NCBI GenBank assembly: GCA_034111325.1
Contig: JAWUXM010000046.1
Span: 1 to 41,285, forward strand
Direction of reading: 5' to 3'
Length of the DNA stretch: 41,285 nucleotides
DNA from: JAWUXM01 sp034111325
GTDB taxonomy: Bacteria; Pseudomonadota; Alphaproteobacteria; Rickettsiales; JABIRX01
Shown: positions 1 through 8,195 of the stretch, one piece after another
Layout of the letters: every line of letters starts with the position of its first letter
How positions within the stretch are numbered: the stretch's first letter is position 1
Made by a program: the position numbers and the translations under genes
The notes under the pieces: model-generated
Told to the model about the DNA's origin: nothing
Database searches by the model: none
What the model saw: only the letters and a program-made list of their open reading frames with translations

Positions 1-1958
1 ACAACCGCCCCATCTTTCACAAGGAGTTTTTTGACCTTACCATCGCAATCAGCAGTGATGAGGTTTTCCATTTTCATTGCTTCAAGCAACACAAGCTCCT
101 GACCCATTTTGAAGCTTTCGCCGACCTTAATACGGAATTCGACAATTTTACCAGAAATTGGCGCAGCGAGATTAGTAACATTAGTAGCAACGCTATCGAC
201 AGGCATATGTTGGAAAAGCTCTGCAACACGTGGAATCAACACCCTCACCTTTTTACTAACTCCTGAATTCGTTAAAATATAACCGCCATCTTCATACATA
301 ACTTGCACATTTACATGCACACTATCGTCAATTACTGCTTTAAACAGCCTATCACCAACATTCCAGCTGGATTCGATATTGATCTGGCGACCATTATATT
401 GCATGGCAAATTGACGCTCTGCAATGCGATCTAGCTGGATGTAATAATTATCCTTATTGATGCAAACCACCCAACGATTATTGATTTTCTTTTCACGACC
501 TTCCATTTGGTCAGATATATTACCTAATCTCTCAGCTTGGGTAAGGCGAATAATCCCTGCAGCAGCGATGATATTTTCAATATCTTCAAACTCTGCTTCA
601 CTATCATTGAAACCCTCTGGATAATGTTCCGCAATGAAATTTGTCGAGAAATCACCTTTTTCAAATTTCTTATTACGCATCACCCGTTCAAGGAATTTTA
701 TATTATGCGCCACACCATCGATAATATATTCGCTCAATGCGCCTTTCATATTGTCAATCGCTTCCTTACGGTCTTTACCATAGCTACAAAGCTTCGCAAT
801 CATCGCATCATAGAACATACTAACTTCTGCGCCTTCATAAACTCCAGAATCAACCCGAACATGCTTACTGCTTACTGGCTCTTGATAACGGTGAATTCTT
901 CCACTTGACGGCAGGAAGTTACGGCTTGGATCTTCCGCGTAAATGCGTGATTCCATAGCCCAACCTTTTAACTTTATGTCTTGTTGTTTCATCGATAATT
1001 TCTTACCAGCGGCGACTTTAATCATCTCTTCGACAAGATCATAGCCTGTAACAAGTTCAGTTACAGGGTGCTCAACCTGCAACCTTGTATTCATCTCTAG
1101 GAAATAAAAATTACGCTTGCTATCTACAATATATTCAACTGTACCAGCGGAATAATAACCAACCTTTTGCGCTAATTTTATGCTTTGCTCATACATTTTA
1201 GCACGCGTTTTATCATCCAAGAAGGGACTTGGTGCTTCCTCAATAACTTTCTGATTATATCTTTGAATTGAACATTCTCGCTCGCCCACGCAAACCACAT
1301 TGCCAAATTTATCACCCAGCACTTGAATTTCGATATGGCGTGGTTTTTCAATAAATTTCTCGATAAATAAACGTCCGTCACCAAAGCAATTAATTGCTTC
1401 TTTCGCTGCAGATTTATAGCTTTCCACAACAGATTTTGTATCATAGACAATTCGCATTCCACGTCCACCACCGCCAGCTGCTGCTTTAATCATCACTGGA
1501 AAGCCAATCTCATCTGCAATTTTAATCGCTTCTTGATCATCATGAATTTCGCCTAAATAACCAGGAACTGTATCAACACCAGCTTCGATAGCAATTTTCT
1601 TGGAAGTTATTTTATCACCCATAGCCAAAATGGCTGATTTTGAAGGCCCAATAAAAGTAACACCCATTTTCTCCAATTCGGTCGCAAATTCACAATTTTC
1701 TGATAAAAACCCATAACCAGGGTGAACGGCGTCCGCACCAGAATCCTTCACCGCCTCTAGAATTTTTGGAATATTTAAATAGCTATCTTTTGCTGGTGGC
1801 GCTCCAATAAAATAAGCCTCATCAACTAGTTGAACAGCAAGTGAATTAATATCAGCTTCCGAATATACAATGGCAGTTTTTATGCCAAGTTTCTTCGCAG
1901 TTTTTATAATACGAACAGCAATTTCACCACGATTAGCAATTAGAATTTTATCAAACAT
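1..1958 (-). CDS. pccA: Propionyl-CoA carboxylase alpha (biotin) subunit, partial
   Basis: This subunit carries out ATP-dependent carboxylation of biotin, and PccB then passes the carboxyl group to propionyl-CoA to give methylmalonyl-CoA. The reading frame starts at ATG 1958 (MFDKILIANRGEIAVR, the classic biotin-carboxylase N-terminus). It runs through the ATP-grasp glycine-rich loop (AAAGGGGRGM) and the RLQVEHPVTE motif to the biotinyl domain. The EAMKM biotin site is at residues 626-630, with Lys629 the expected attachment residue. The window edge cuts the gene a short way after this motif, so probably only 10-30 residues are missing. It lies 23 nt downstream of pccB, so the two are almost certainly co-transcribed. 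Related biotin carboxylases (acetyl-, methylcrotonyl-CoA) share the layout; the PccB neighbour favours propionyl-CoA. Confidence 0.93.
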   Translation of the reverse strand, partial: MFDKILIANRGEIAVRIIKTAKKLGIKTAIVYSEADINSLAVQLVDEAYFIGAPPAKDSYLNIPKILEAVKDSGADAVHPGYGFLSENCEFATELEKMGVTFIGPSKSAILAMGDKITSKKIAIEAGVDTVPGYLGEIHDDQEAIKIADEIGFPVMIKAAAGGGGRGMRIVYDTKSVVESYKSAAKEAINCFGDGRLFIEKFIEKPRHIEIQVLGDKFGNVVCVGERECSIQRYNQKVIEEAPSPFLDDKTRAKMYEQSIKLAQKVGYYSAGTVEYIVDSKRNFYFLEMNTRLQVEHPVTELVTGYDLVEEMIKVAAGKKLSMKQQDIKLKGWAMESRIYAEDPSRNFLPSSGRIHRYQEPVSSKHVRVDSGVYEGAEVSMFYDAMIAKLCSYGKDRKEAIDNMKGALSEYIIDGVAHNIKFLERVMRNKKFEKGDFSTNFIAEHYPEGFNDSEAEFEDIENIIAAAGIIRLTQAERLGNISDQMEGREKKINNRWVVCINKDNYYIQLDRIAERQFAMQYNGRQINIESSWNVGDRLFKAVIDDSVHVNVQVMYEDGGYILTNSGVSKKVRVLIPRVAELFQHMPVDSVATNVTNLAAPISGKIVEFRIKVGESFKMGQELVLLEAMKMENLITADCDGKVKKLLVKDGAV

Positions 1959-1981
1959 CAGACACCAAATATATTAAATAA

Positions 1982-3526
1982 TTATAATGGGAGATTATCA
2001 TGCTTTTTCCAAGGCATGGTAACTTCTTTATTAGTAAGCATAGCTAGAGAACGGCAAATACGTGAACGAGTATTTTGCGGGCGAATTACCTCATCAATAA
2101 AACCACGCGAAGCTGCCGCAAAAGGGCTAGCGAATTTCTCACGATATTCTTCTTCATGTTTTTTCATTTTAGCAGCATTTTTAGAATCCTTACGGTGAAT
2201 GATCTCAACTGCGCCTTTTGGCCCCATAACTGCGATTTCAGCATTAGCCCAAGCGTAATTCACATCACCACGCAGATGTTTTGAGTTCATCACAATATAT
2301 GCGCCACCATATGCTTTACGGGTAATGACTGTAATTTTTGGAACAGTAGCTTCCGCATAGGCATAAAGAAGCTTTGCGCCATGTTTGATGATTCCGTTAT
2401 GCTCCTGCGCTACACCTGGCAAAAAGCCTGGAACATCAACAAATGTTACGATTGGAATAGAAAAAGCATCACAAAAACGAATAAATCTTGCAGCTTTCTC
2501 TGAAGCTTCAATATCAAGACAACCAGCAAGATGCATTGGGTTATTCGCAATAAAGCCAACGCTTTTACCTTCCATCCTGCCGAAACCAACAATTATATTT
2601 CTAGCAAAATTACGTTTTACCTCCATAAAATCACCATCATCAACAATGCGCTGAATAAGCTCTAGCATGTTGTAAGAGCGGTTTGAATTATCAGGAACGA
2701 GAGTGTTAAGTGAAGAATCAATACGACCAGCAGGATCGGAAGCAGGTAATTCAGGAACAGGACTTTGATTAGAAGCAGGGAGATAGTTAAATAAACGTCT
2801 CGTTTGTAGTAAAACGTCAATATCATTACTGAAAGCAAAATCTGCTACGCCAGATTTGGTTGTATGAACGCTTGCTCCACCGAGCTCTTCCTGTGTTACT
2901 TGCTCATGAGTTACAGTCTTGACTACATCAGGCCCAGTAACAAACATATATGAATTGCCTTTGGTCATGAATATAAAGTCTGTTAATGCAGGTGAATAAA
3001 CCGCACCACCAGCACAAGGTCCCATGATTAATGATATTTGTGGCACAACACCAGAAGCTAGAACATTCCGTTGAAAAATTTCGCCATAACCACCAAGGGA
3101 ATCAACCCCTTCTTGAATCCTCGCACCTCCAGAATCATTAATCCCAATAACCGGAGCGCCAACTTTTATCGCCATGTCAATCATGCGGCATATTTTTGCA
3201 GCATTTGTCTCACTTAAAGAGCCACCTAAAACCGTAAAATCTTGACTATAAACGAATACTAAACGTCCATTAATCGTCCCCTGACCAGTAACTACGCCAT
3301 CTCCTGGGACTTGACTATCTTCCATACCGAAATTTGTGCAACGATGCGTTACATATAGGCCTGTTTCTTCGAATGAGTTATGATCCAGCAGAACTTCAAG
3401 GCGCTCACGAGCTGTAAGCTTGCCCTTTGCATGTTGCGCATCAATCCTCTCCTTTCCTCCGCCAAGCCTTGCTGCCTGCCTTTTTTGGGTTAATTGCTTG
3501 ATTATCAAATCTGATTTGAGCTCCAT
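1982..3526 (-). CDS. pccB: Propionyl-CoA carboxylase beta subunit (carboxyltransferase)
   Basis: This is the carboxyltransferase half of propionyl-CoA carboxylase, cytoplasmic and partnered with PccA just downstream. The 514-residue length matches PccB. The N-terminal half has the acyl-CoA-binding crotonase-type fold with GVDSLGGYGEIF and GPCAGGAVYSPAL. The C-terminal half has FVDVPGFLPGVAQEH and RKAYGGAYIVM, which hold the biotin-side oxyanion glycines. The start MELKSDLIIKQL is in the usual place, but no strong ribosome site precedes it. It is the first gene of the pccB-pccA pair, and the 96-bp gap to the divergent gene at 3623 must hold its promoter. The enzyme serves breakdown of odd-chain fatty acids and branched amino acids. 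Confidence 0.95.
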   Translation of the reverse strand: MELKSDLIIKQLTQKRQAARLGGGKERIDAQHAKGKLTARERLEVLLDHNSFEETGLYVTHRCTNFGMEDSQVPGDGVVTGQGTINGRLVFVYSQDFTVLGGSLSETNAAKICRMIDMAIKVGAPVIGINDSGGARIQEGVDSLGGYGEIFQRNVLASGVVPQISLIMGPCAGGAVYSPALTDFIFMTKGNSYMFVTGPDVVKTVTHEQVTQEELGGASVHTTKSGVADFAFSNDIDVLLQTRRLFNYLPASNQSPVPELPASDPAGRIDSSLNTLVPDNSNRSYNMLELIQRIVDDGDFMEVKRNFARNIIVGFGRMEGKSVGFIANNPMHLAGCLDIEASEKAARFIRFCDAFSIPIVTFVDVPGFLPGVAQEHNGIIKHGAKLLYAYAEATVPKITVITRKAYGGAYIVMNSKHLRGDVNYAWANAEIAVMGPKGAVEIIHRKDSKNAAKMKKHEEEYREKFASPFAAASRGFIDEVIRPQNTRSRICRSLAMLTNKEVTMPWKKHDNLPL

Positions 3527-3551
3527 AAATTAACTATAATTACGTTTATAT

Positions 3552-3580
3552 TTGCGTTTGAAGGCAAAATAATGTATAAT
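3552..3580 (+). promoter_or_regulatory. Sigma70-like promoter for the gene at 3623
   Basis: A TTGCGT box at 3552-3557 and a perfect TATAAT at 3575-3580 are separated by 17 nt. The start codon lies about 43 nt further on, preceded by AAAGGGA. This suggests the downstream gene has its own promoter. The call rests on sequence pattern only. Confidence 0.5.
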
Positions 3581-3622
3581 ATGGTTATAACTGTCAATTG
3601 ATTAAATATTTAAAGGGACTCA

Positions 3623-4231
3623 ATGCCTAAAACTAAACTAAACTCAGACAGTCTTGTCAAATTACACACACATAAGAAAGAGCACACTAATAATTGGCAC
3701 GCAGGCTCAATAATCTCTGCATTAGCAATAGGTGGGCTCGCTTGGGCATTTGGCGGAGTTGCATATGAAAATGGCTATGATCATGAAATTGCTGCACATA
3801 AAGCTAAGGCCGAAGAAAAACCTATACCCGAACCATCTAGCCCTAATGCCAAAGCAATCGCTGCTATTACCCTTGTAACAAGCGTCATTATTACAGCTAT
3901 CTTTCAAACCGTTGCAGCCTTTTTTATTGGTGCTGGAATTGGTGTTGCTTTAGGATTTTTATCTGTAGTCACAACTTATTTTGGACGGAGCAAAGGTAGA
4001 GAAGCAGCAAAGGAGAAGATAGAAGAAGTTGTACAAGAACAAGAACGGGCAGAAGCAAAGGCAAAAGCTGAAGAAAAGACTCCAGAACGGGCAGATGGCA
4101 AAGACGCTAGACCAACACTGCCACCAATCGACAATCAAGGAACAGTCGCAGGTATCATCCATGCGGGCAAAAAAAACCCACTAGACCAGGCCAAAGCCAA
4201 CACAACTTCACCCAGCGGCGGCAGAGACTAA
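3623..4231 (+). CDS. Unrecognised membrane protein with a charged coiled tail
   Basis: I do not recognise this 202-residue protein. A polar N-terminus with several His and Lys is followed by a probable membrane segment at about 27-48 and a charged linker with a Pro-rich stretch at 51-75. A long hydrophobic, Gly-rich stretch at about 76-120 could form two closely spaced membrane helices. After it comes a strongly charged Glu/Lys/Ala helix (about 124-155), probably coiled, and a low-complexity C-terminus. A ribosome site (AAAGGGA) and a sigma70-like promoter at 3552-3580 support it as a real gene. Its last 24 nt overlap the end of ubiA on the opposite strand. Confidence 0.7.
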   Translation: MPKTKLNSDSLVKLHTHKKEHTNNWHAGSIISALAIGGLAWAFGGVAYENGYDHEIAAHKAKAEEKPIPEPSSPNAKAIAAITLVTSVIITAIFQTVAAFFIGAGIGVALGFLSVVTTYFGRSKGREAAKEKIEEVVQEQERAEAKAKAEEKTPERADGKDARPTLPPIDNQGTVAGIIHAGKKNPLDQAKANTTSPSGGRD

Positions 4232-5077
4232 AAGATCAATCAGCAACAACCCCCAAATTACAAACCCAATTTTAGCATTAAATTTAAACAAAGCCATACA
4301 GGCTTTGTGATTATCCAGATCTATAATATTCACTGCTGTAATTAAGACAAAACCAACAATATTTATTGCAATAAGGAAAAACAAACTAAACCCTTGTAGA
4401 ATCGCCGCGGTAAGCAGCAAAATAATCATCGCAATGTAGCACACCACCATGATTCTTTTATTATAGATTCCAAAGCGTAGCGCCGTTGATTTTACACCAA
4501 TACGCAAATCATCTGCCTTATCTTGATGTGCATAAATCGTATCATAGGCAATTGTCCAAAACACGCAGGCCGCATAAACTAGAAATGCTGGCAAGGCAAG
4601 GCTGCCCTCAATTGCTGACCAACCGATTAATGCTCCCCAATTAATCGCAAACCCTAGGAAAATCTGCGGATACCAAATCAACCTTTTCATTAATGGATAA
4701 AGCATAATCGGCACTAAACCTGCAACGCCAAGCCAAATAGTAAATAGGTTAAATTGTAGCAATATTAAAAGACCAAGGGAAAGTAGTGCCGCTAGCAGAA
4801 TGAATGCTTGGTAAAGCTGCAAATCACCATTTGCCAAAGGACGGTTTTTCGTACGTACAACTTGCGCATCTATCTTGCGATCATAAATATCATTAATCAC
4901 ACAGCCAGCCGAACGCATAACCACTGCACCGACAATCATCAGGAAAACCAGATATATATTCTCCGCTCTTAATTCAAAAAGAGAGGCGCTCCAAAGCGCA
5001 GGCAACAACACGAGCCAAACCCCCGTTGTCTTATCTAAACGCATTAGTTTGAAATATGGAGAAATAAAATTCATCAT
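4208..5077 (-). CDS. ubiA: 4-hydroxybenzoate polyprenyltransferase
   Basis: This integral membrane enzyme joins a polyprenyl chain to 4-hydroxybenzoate in ubiquinone synthesis. The 289 residues contain about eight or nine hydrophobic helices. The first Asp-rich prenyl-diphosphate/Mg site is NDIYDRKID (Asn62 to Asp70), followed by the RTKNRPLANG loop. The second is YDTIYAHQDKADD, near residues 178-190. Both are diagnostic of the UbiA family, and the size fits UbiA rather than heme O synthase. Two Met codons occur at the start (5077 and 5074) and either could be used. The 3' end overlaps the convergent gene at 3623 by 24 nt. Confidence 0.93.
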   Translation of the reverse strand: MMNFISPYFKLMRLDKTTGVWLVLLPALWSASLFELRAENIYLVFLMIVGAVVMRSAGCVINDIYDRKIDAQVVRTKNRPLANGDLQLYQAFILLAALLSLGLLILLQFNLFTIWLGVAGLVPIMLYPLMKRLIWYPQIFLGFAINWGALIGWSAIEGSLALPAFLVYAACVFWTIAYDTIYAHQDKADDLRIGVKSTALRFGIYNKRIMVVCYIAMIILLLTAAILQGFSLFFLIAINIVGFVLITAVNIIDLDNHKACMALFKFNAKIGFVIWGLLLIDLLVSAAAG

Positions 5078-5116
5078 TTAATATTTTGAAATAATAATCA
5101 TGAACGAGATATTGTT

Positions 5117-5235
5117 AATTAAAAATTTTTGGAGAGATTTTTGTTAAATGTTCTGATTGAGAGAGTGAACGTATACTTCATACCTGACTCGAACGAAAGA
5201 AGGTTATTTAGCAAAAAGCACCCAAAAAGATTAAT
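5117..5235. repeat. Palindromic element, copy 1 (after the HIT gene)
   Basis: This is an imperfect palindrome of about 119 bp between ubiA and the HIT gene. The outer arms are TTTTTGTTAAAT and ATTTAGCAAAAA, closing with one G-T wobble. Its edge AAAAAGATTAATT runs into the HIT stop codon at 5231-5233. Read from the HIT gene's strand it begins right at the stop, as most other copies do with their genes. Confidence 0.8.
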
Positions 5236-5587
5236 TCACCAAGCCACCAAGTGGCTTGCCGCCTAAGATATGCACATGAAAATGCTTAACTGTCTGCGAA
5301 GCATCGTCACCATGGTTAGTAACTAAGCGATAGCCACTTTCAGCTACGCCCTGCTCATTGGCAATTTGCCGAACTTTTGCGAAGAAATCCTTAACTGCTT
5401 CAGCACTTGACTTTACAGCAAAATCATCAAAGGAAATATACTCACCTTTTGGCACGACTAAAACATGCACTGGCGCTGCGGAACTTATATCATGAAAAGC
5501 AAGCACAGCTTCATCCTCATAAACCTTATTACAAGGAATCTCGCCACGAATTATTTTAGCAAAAATATTATTTGAATCGTAAGACAT
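5231..5587 (-). CDS. HIT-family (histidine triad) nucleotide-binding protein
   Basis: This is a small cytoplasmic nucleotide hydrolase/transferase of the HinT (HIT) family, which typically hydrolyses AMP-lysine or aminoacyl-AMP adducts. The triad HFHVHILGG is present, with His102, His104 and His106 in the 118-residue form. The N-terminal NIFAKIIRGEIPCNKVYED is typical of the family. An in-frame GTG lies six bases upstream at 5593. I chose ATG 5587 because AGAGGTG sits at proper spacing before it and MSYDSNNIF matches family N-termini. A palindromic repeat abuts and includes the stop codon. Confidence 0.93.
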   Translation of the reverse strand: MSYDSNNIFAKIIRGEIPCNKVYEDEAVLAFHDISSAAPVHVLVVPKGEYISFDDFAVKSSAEAVKDFFAKVRQIANEQGVAESGYRLVTNHGDDASQTVKHFHVHILGGKPLGGLVN

Positions 5588-5616
5588 AAACACCTCTTTT
5601 TTTGACTTAAGAAAAA

Positions 5617-5693
5617 TGGTGGGCGGTAGAGAACTCGAATCTCCGACCTCTACGATGTCAACGTAGCGCTCTAACCAACTGAGCTAACCGCCC
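5617..5693 (-). tRNA. tRNA-Val (anticodon GAC)
   Basis: Read on the minus strand, this 77-nt sequence folds as a full cloverleaf. The acceptor stem is GGGCGG with CCGCCC. The D arm reads TAGCTCAGTTGGTTAGAGC. The anticodon stem CTACG/CGTAG encloses the loop TTGACAT, giving anticodon GAC for Val GUC/GUU codons. The T arm GGTTCGAGTTC type appears as GGAGATTCGAGTTCTC. Discriminator A and an encoded CCA end the gene. It lies just upstream of the HIT gene on the same strand. Confidence 0.96.
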
Positions 5694-5704
5694 TTTATAA
5701 AGGT

Positions 5705-5919
5705 ATATTTTAGTGCTTTTCAACTTATTAGAGATGAATCTCTAATAAGTTGGCGAAGCTGCCTCGCCTGCTCATCCTGCGCTGACTCACGCACCAGAGT
5801 GCGCTGCGCTGCTCGGACTCACAGCTCGACAAAAATCCCTTAAAATATCCTCTTTATAAAATACCTAATATACTTTTAGGACATTTACTAAAAATAACTC
5901 CAAAATCTCTTGAATTTAC
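5705..5919. repeat. Chimeric palindromic element beside tRNA-Val
   Basis: Ends resembling the repeat family (TTTTAGTGCTTTTCAAC on the left; AGGACATTTACTAAAAAT on the right) enclose unrelated foldable DNA. At 5721-5752 there is a perfect 14-bp hairpin (CAACTTATTAGAGA, loop TGAA). A GC-rich stretch of smaller palindromes follows (5754-5820). It differs from most copies in that it does not follow the 3' end of a protein gene. I see no coding sequence in it. Confidence 0.6.
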
Positions 5920-5968
5920 CCTCAAGACTCCAAGCTTTGTTTTCTTCCAACTTAACCCCTGAGTGAAA

Positions 5969-6164
5969 GGGAGTGTTGCGAATTAAAAATTTTTGATTTA
6001 ATTTTTAACGGATGGGAATATCCGAGCAGGTGAGCGTAGTCTTCTACGTGACTCCTGCGCAGGATTTTCAATTCGTTAGCTCTGCCGCTATTGAGAATCT
6101 TTTAGGTTCTCAATAGTGAAAAGCATTCAAAAAGATTAATTCGAAACACTCCCTAGGGAGTGTT
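5969..6164. repeat. Nested palindromic element after hisD
   Basis: Inverted ends of about 18 bp (5969-5986 and 6136-6153, reading GGGAGTGTTGCGAATTAA on one side) flank a diverged copy of the palindromic family. Inside are an arm with GAGCAGG/CTCCTGC around a GTAG/CTAC tip (about 6023-6060) and a hairpin CTATTGAGAA/TTCTCAATAG (6086-6117). It closes with the perfect palindrome AACACTCCCTAGGGAGTGTT at 6145-6164, about 30 nt from the hisD stop. The rest of the 5700-6194 gap holds no gene that I can support. Confidence 0.7.
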
Positions 6165-6194
6165 ATACAAAGCTGATATCAACTTTACAAGTAA

Positions 6195-7475
6195 CTATTT
6201 CCGTACCTTGATTGATAGAGCGTGGGCAGTTAACCCTTCAGCCTCAGCAAGAATTTCTGTATTATCAGCAATTTTGGCAAAAGAATCAGCATCGCAGCCA
6301 ATCAATGAGCTACGCCTTAAGAAATCAAAAACTGACAAACCAGAGGAAAAACGCGCACTACCTGAAGTAGGTAAGACATGGCTTGGCCCCGCCATATAGT
6401 CACCTATTGCCTCTGGTGTATAGCGCCCTATAAAGATTGCCCCGGCTGTACTAATTTGTGATATATAATCATCAGGATTATCGACGCATAATTCTAAGTG
6501 CTCAGGAGCGATTTGATTAGCCAAAGCAACTCCATCCGCTTGCAAATCCTCCACAACATAGATTACGCCATTATTCTCAATCGCCTTGCGTGCAATTTCT
6601 GCCTTGCTCAAACTAGGTAATATTTCTGCAACTGCTTCTGCTACTTTTTGAGCAAAATCTGCATCATCGGTAATTAAAATAGAACACGCCATCTCATCGT
6701 GCTCCGCTTGCGAAAGTAAATCTGCCGCTATCCATTTTGGCTCAGTTTGATTATCACTAATAATCAAAATCTCTGAAGGGCCAGCTTCCATATCCACCCC
6801 AACAACGCCTCTTACTTGTTGTTTTGCACTTGCCACATAAGCGTTCCCCGGGCCGACGATTTTATCAACCTTAGGAATCGATTGCGTACCATAAGCCAAA
6901 GCTGCAATTGCTTGCGCACCGCCAACTAAATAAATTTCATCTATTTCAGCTATTTTCGCCGCCGCAATAACTACATCACTAATGATGCCTTTAGCAGCTG
7001 GTGTTACCATGATAATTTTTTTAGCACCTGCAACCTTCGCAGGGATAACATTCATCAACACCGAGCTAGGATAATTTGCCAACCCACCAGGCACATAAAC
7101 GCCAATTGTGTTAAGTGGATAATATTTCCAACCAAGTTTAACACCTTCATAATCCTTATAGAAATTATCAGCTGGCATTTGTTTTTGGTGATAGTCTCCG
7201 ATCCGTTCTTTTGCCTGCTCTAGAGCTGCAATAATAGATTTATCAACTCTACTATAAGCTTTTTCTATTTGCTCTTTAGAAACACGAATATTGCTTTGAT
7301 TCAAATCACAATTATCAAACTGCTCAGCATAATCAAACAATGCTTGGTCACCTCTTTCTCTAACTTCAGTAATGATTTTTTTGACTGTTTCTTCAATATT
7401 GCTCTGCACAATATTTTCTTCTATATTAGGTAATTCTGCCTTTGCTAATTTTATGATTTTTATTAACTGGCTCAT
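6195..7475 (-). CDS. hisD: Histidinol dehydrogenase
   Basis: This zinc enzyme catalyses the last two steps of histidine synthesis, L-histidinol to L-histidine, using two NAD+. The 426-residue length is standard. Visible signatures are YVPGGLANYPSSVLMN, the nucleotide-site stretch KIVGPGNAYVASAK, GPSEILIISD, SQAEHDEMACSILIT and the catalytic region IAPEHLEL. The C-terminal SGSARFSSGLSVFDFLRRSS motif is intact. Its ATG overlaps the hisG stop by 4 nt (7472-7475), so the two are translationally coupled. The rest of the his pathway is not in this window. Confidence 0.96.
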   Translation of the reverse strand: MSQLIKIIKLAKAELPNIEENIVQSNIEETVKKIITEVRERGDQALFDYAEQFDNCDLNQSNIRVSKEQIEKAYSRVDKSIIAALEQAKERIGDYHQKQMPADNFYKDYEGVKLGWKYYPLNTIGVYVPGGLANYPSSVLMNVIPAKVAGAKKIIMVTPAAKGIISDVVIAAAKIAEIDEIYLVGGAQAIAALAYGTQSIPKVDKIVGPGNAYVASAKQQVRGVVGVDMEAGPSEILIISDNQTEPKWIAADLLSQAEHDEMACSILITDDADFAQKVAEAVAEILPSLSKAEIARKAIENNGVIYVVEDLQADGVALANQIAPEHLELCVDNPDDYISQISTAGAIFIGRYTPEAIGDYMAGPSHVLPTSGSARFSSGLSVFDFLRRSSLIGCDADSFAKIADNTEILAEAEGLTAHALSIKVRK

Positions 7476-8122
7476 TTTATTGCCTCTTCAAATTGCCTGA
7501 TAATTTGTTTAATATCAGTTAATTTACTAACCATAACATTTTTGTTCACAATCAGATATGAAGAGATATCTACGATTGTCGCTAATTCCTGCAAGTTATT
7601 TTCCTTCATGGTTTGACCGCTACTCACTAAATCAACAATGAAATCTGCCAAGCCTAATTTTGGAGCAATTTCCATCGCACCATTTAATTTTATACATTCA
7701 GATTGCACACCAAATGAAGAGAAATATTCACGAGTAAGGTTAGGATATTTGGTTGCAACTTTTGCTGTTGTTAAACCTGCAAGATTCTTGCTTTCTGTTG
7801 CTGCAACTGACAAACGACATTTACCAATATTTAAATTAAGTGGCATATATATTGAATCATAGGCAAATTCACGCACAACATCAAGACCAGAAATTGCAAG
7901 ATCGGCGCCGCCAAAAGCCACAAAGCTAGCTGTGTCAAAGCTACGAACTCTGATGATTTCTAGATTTTTATAATTTGTTTTAAAGATTAATTGTCGACAC
8001 TCTTCGTTAAAAAATGCATCTTCGAGCTTTATCCCCACTTTCGTAAAAATAGGCAAAAGCTCCTGCAAAATCCGCCCTTTAGGCACGGCGATAACAATCT
8101 TGTTTTTTAGTTTTAAACTCAT
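7472..8122 (-). CDS. hisG: ATP phosphoribosyltransferase, short form
   Basis: This enzyme catalyses the first committed step of histidine synthesis, joining ATP and PRPP. At 216 residues it is the short HisG type, which lacks the C-terminal regulatory ACT-like domain and normally needs HisZ for activity and feedback control. The N-terminal KIVIAVPKGRILQELLP and the PRPP loop region (DFIVDLVSSGQTMKENNL) are intact. HisZ is not in the window and should be elsewhere in the genome. It heads the hisG-hisD pair; its promoter must lie in the 73-bp gap to the divergent gene at 8196. Confidence 0.93.
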   Translation of the reverse strand: MSLKLKNKIVIAVPKGRILQELLPIFTKVGIKLEDAFFNEECRQLIFKTNYKNLEIIRVRSFDTASFVAFGGADLAISGLDVVREFAYDSIYMPLNLNIGKCRLSVAATESKNLAGLTTAKVATKYPNLTREYFSSFGVQSECIKLNGAMEIAPKLGLADFIVDLVSSGQTMKENNLQELATIVDISSYLIVNKNVMVSKLTDIKQIIRQFEEAIK

Positions 8123-8195
8123 TGATAATTCAACTTTTAAAATATAGTTTGGTGACGAGTATTTTAAGGGAACAATTTATAATAGCAAAGGAGTA

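Noticed and set aside
537..908. Open frame on the plus strand inside pccA
   Set aside because: It is antisense to a clearly coding biotin carboxylase, has no ribosome site and an unnatural composition.
1178..1471. Open frame on the minus strand inside pccA, hinting at a frameshift
   Set aside because: The main pccA frame reads through this region without interruption, so this is an out-of-frame shadow.
8178..8183. TATAAT just before the quinone-reductase-like gene
   Set aside because: It would start transcription inside the ribosome site, and no -35 box lies at proper spacing.
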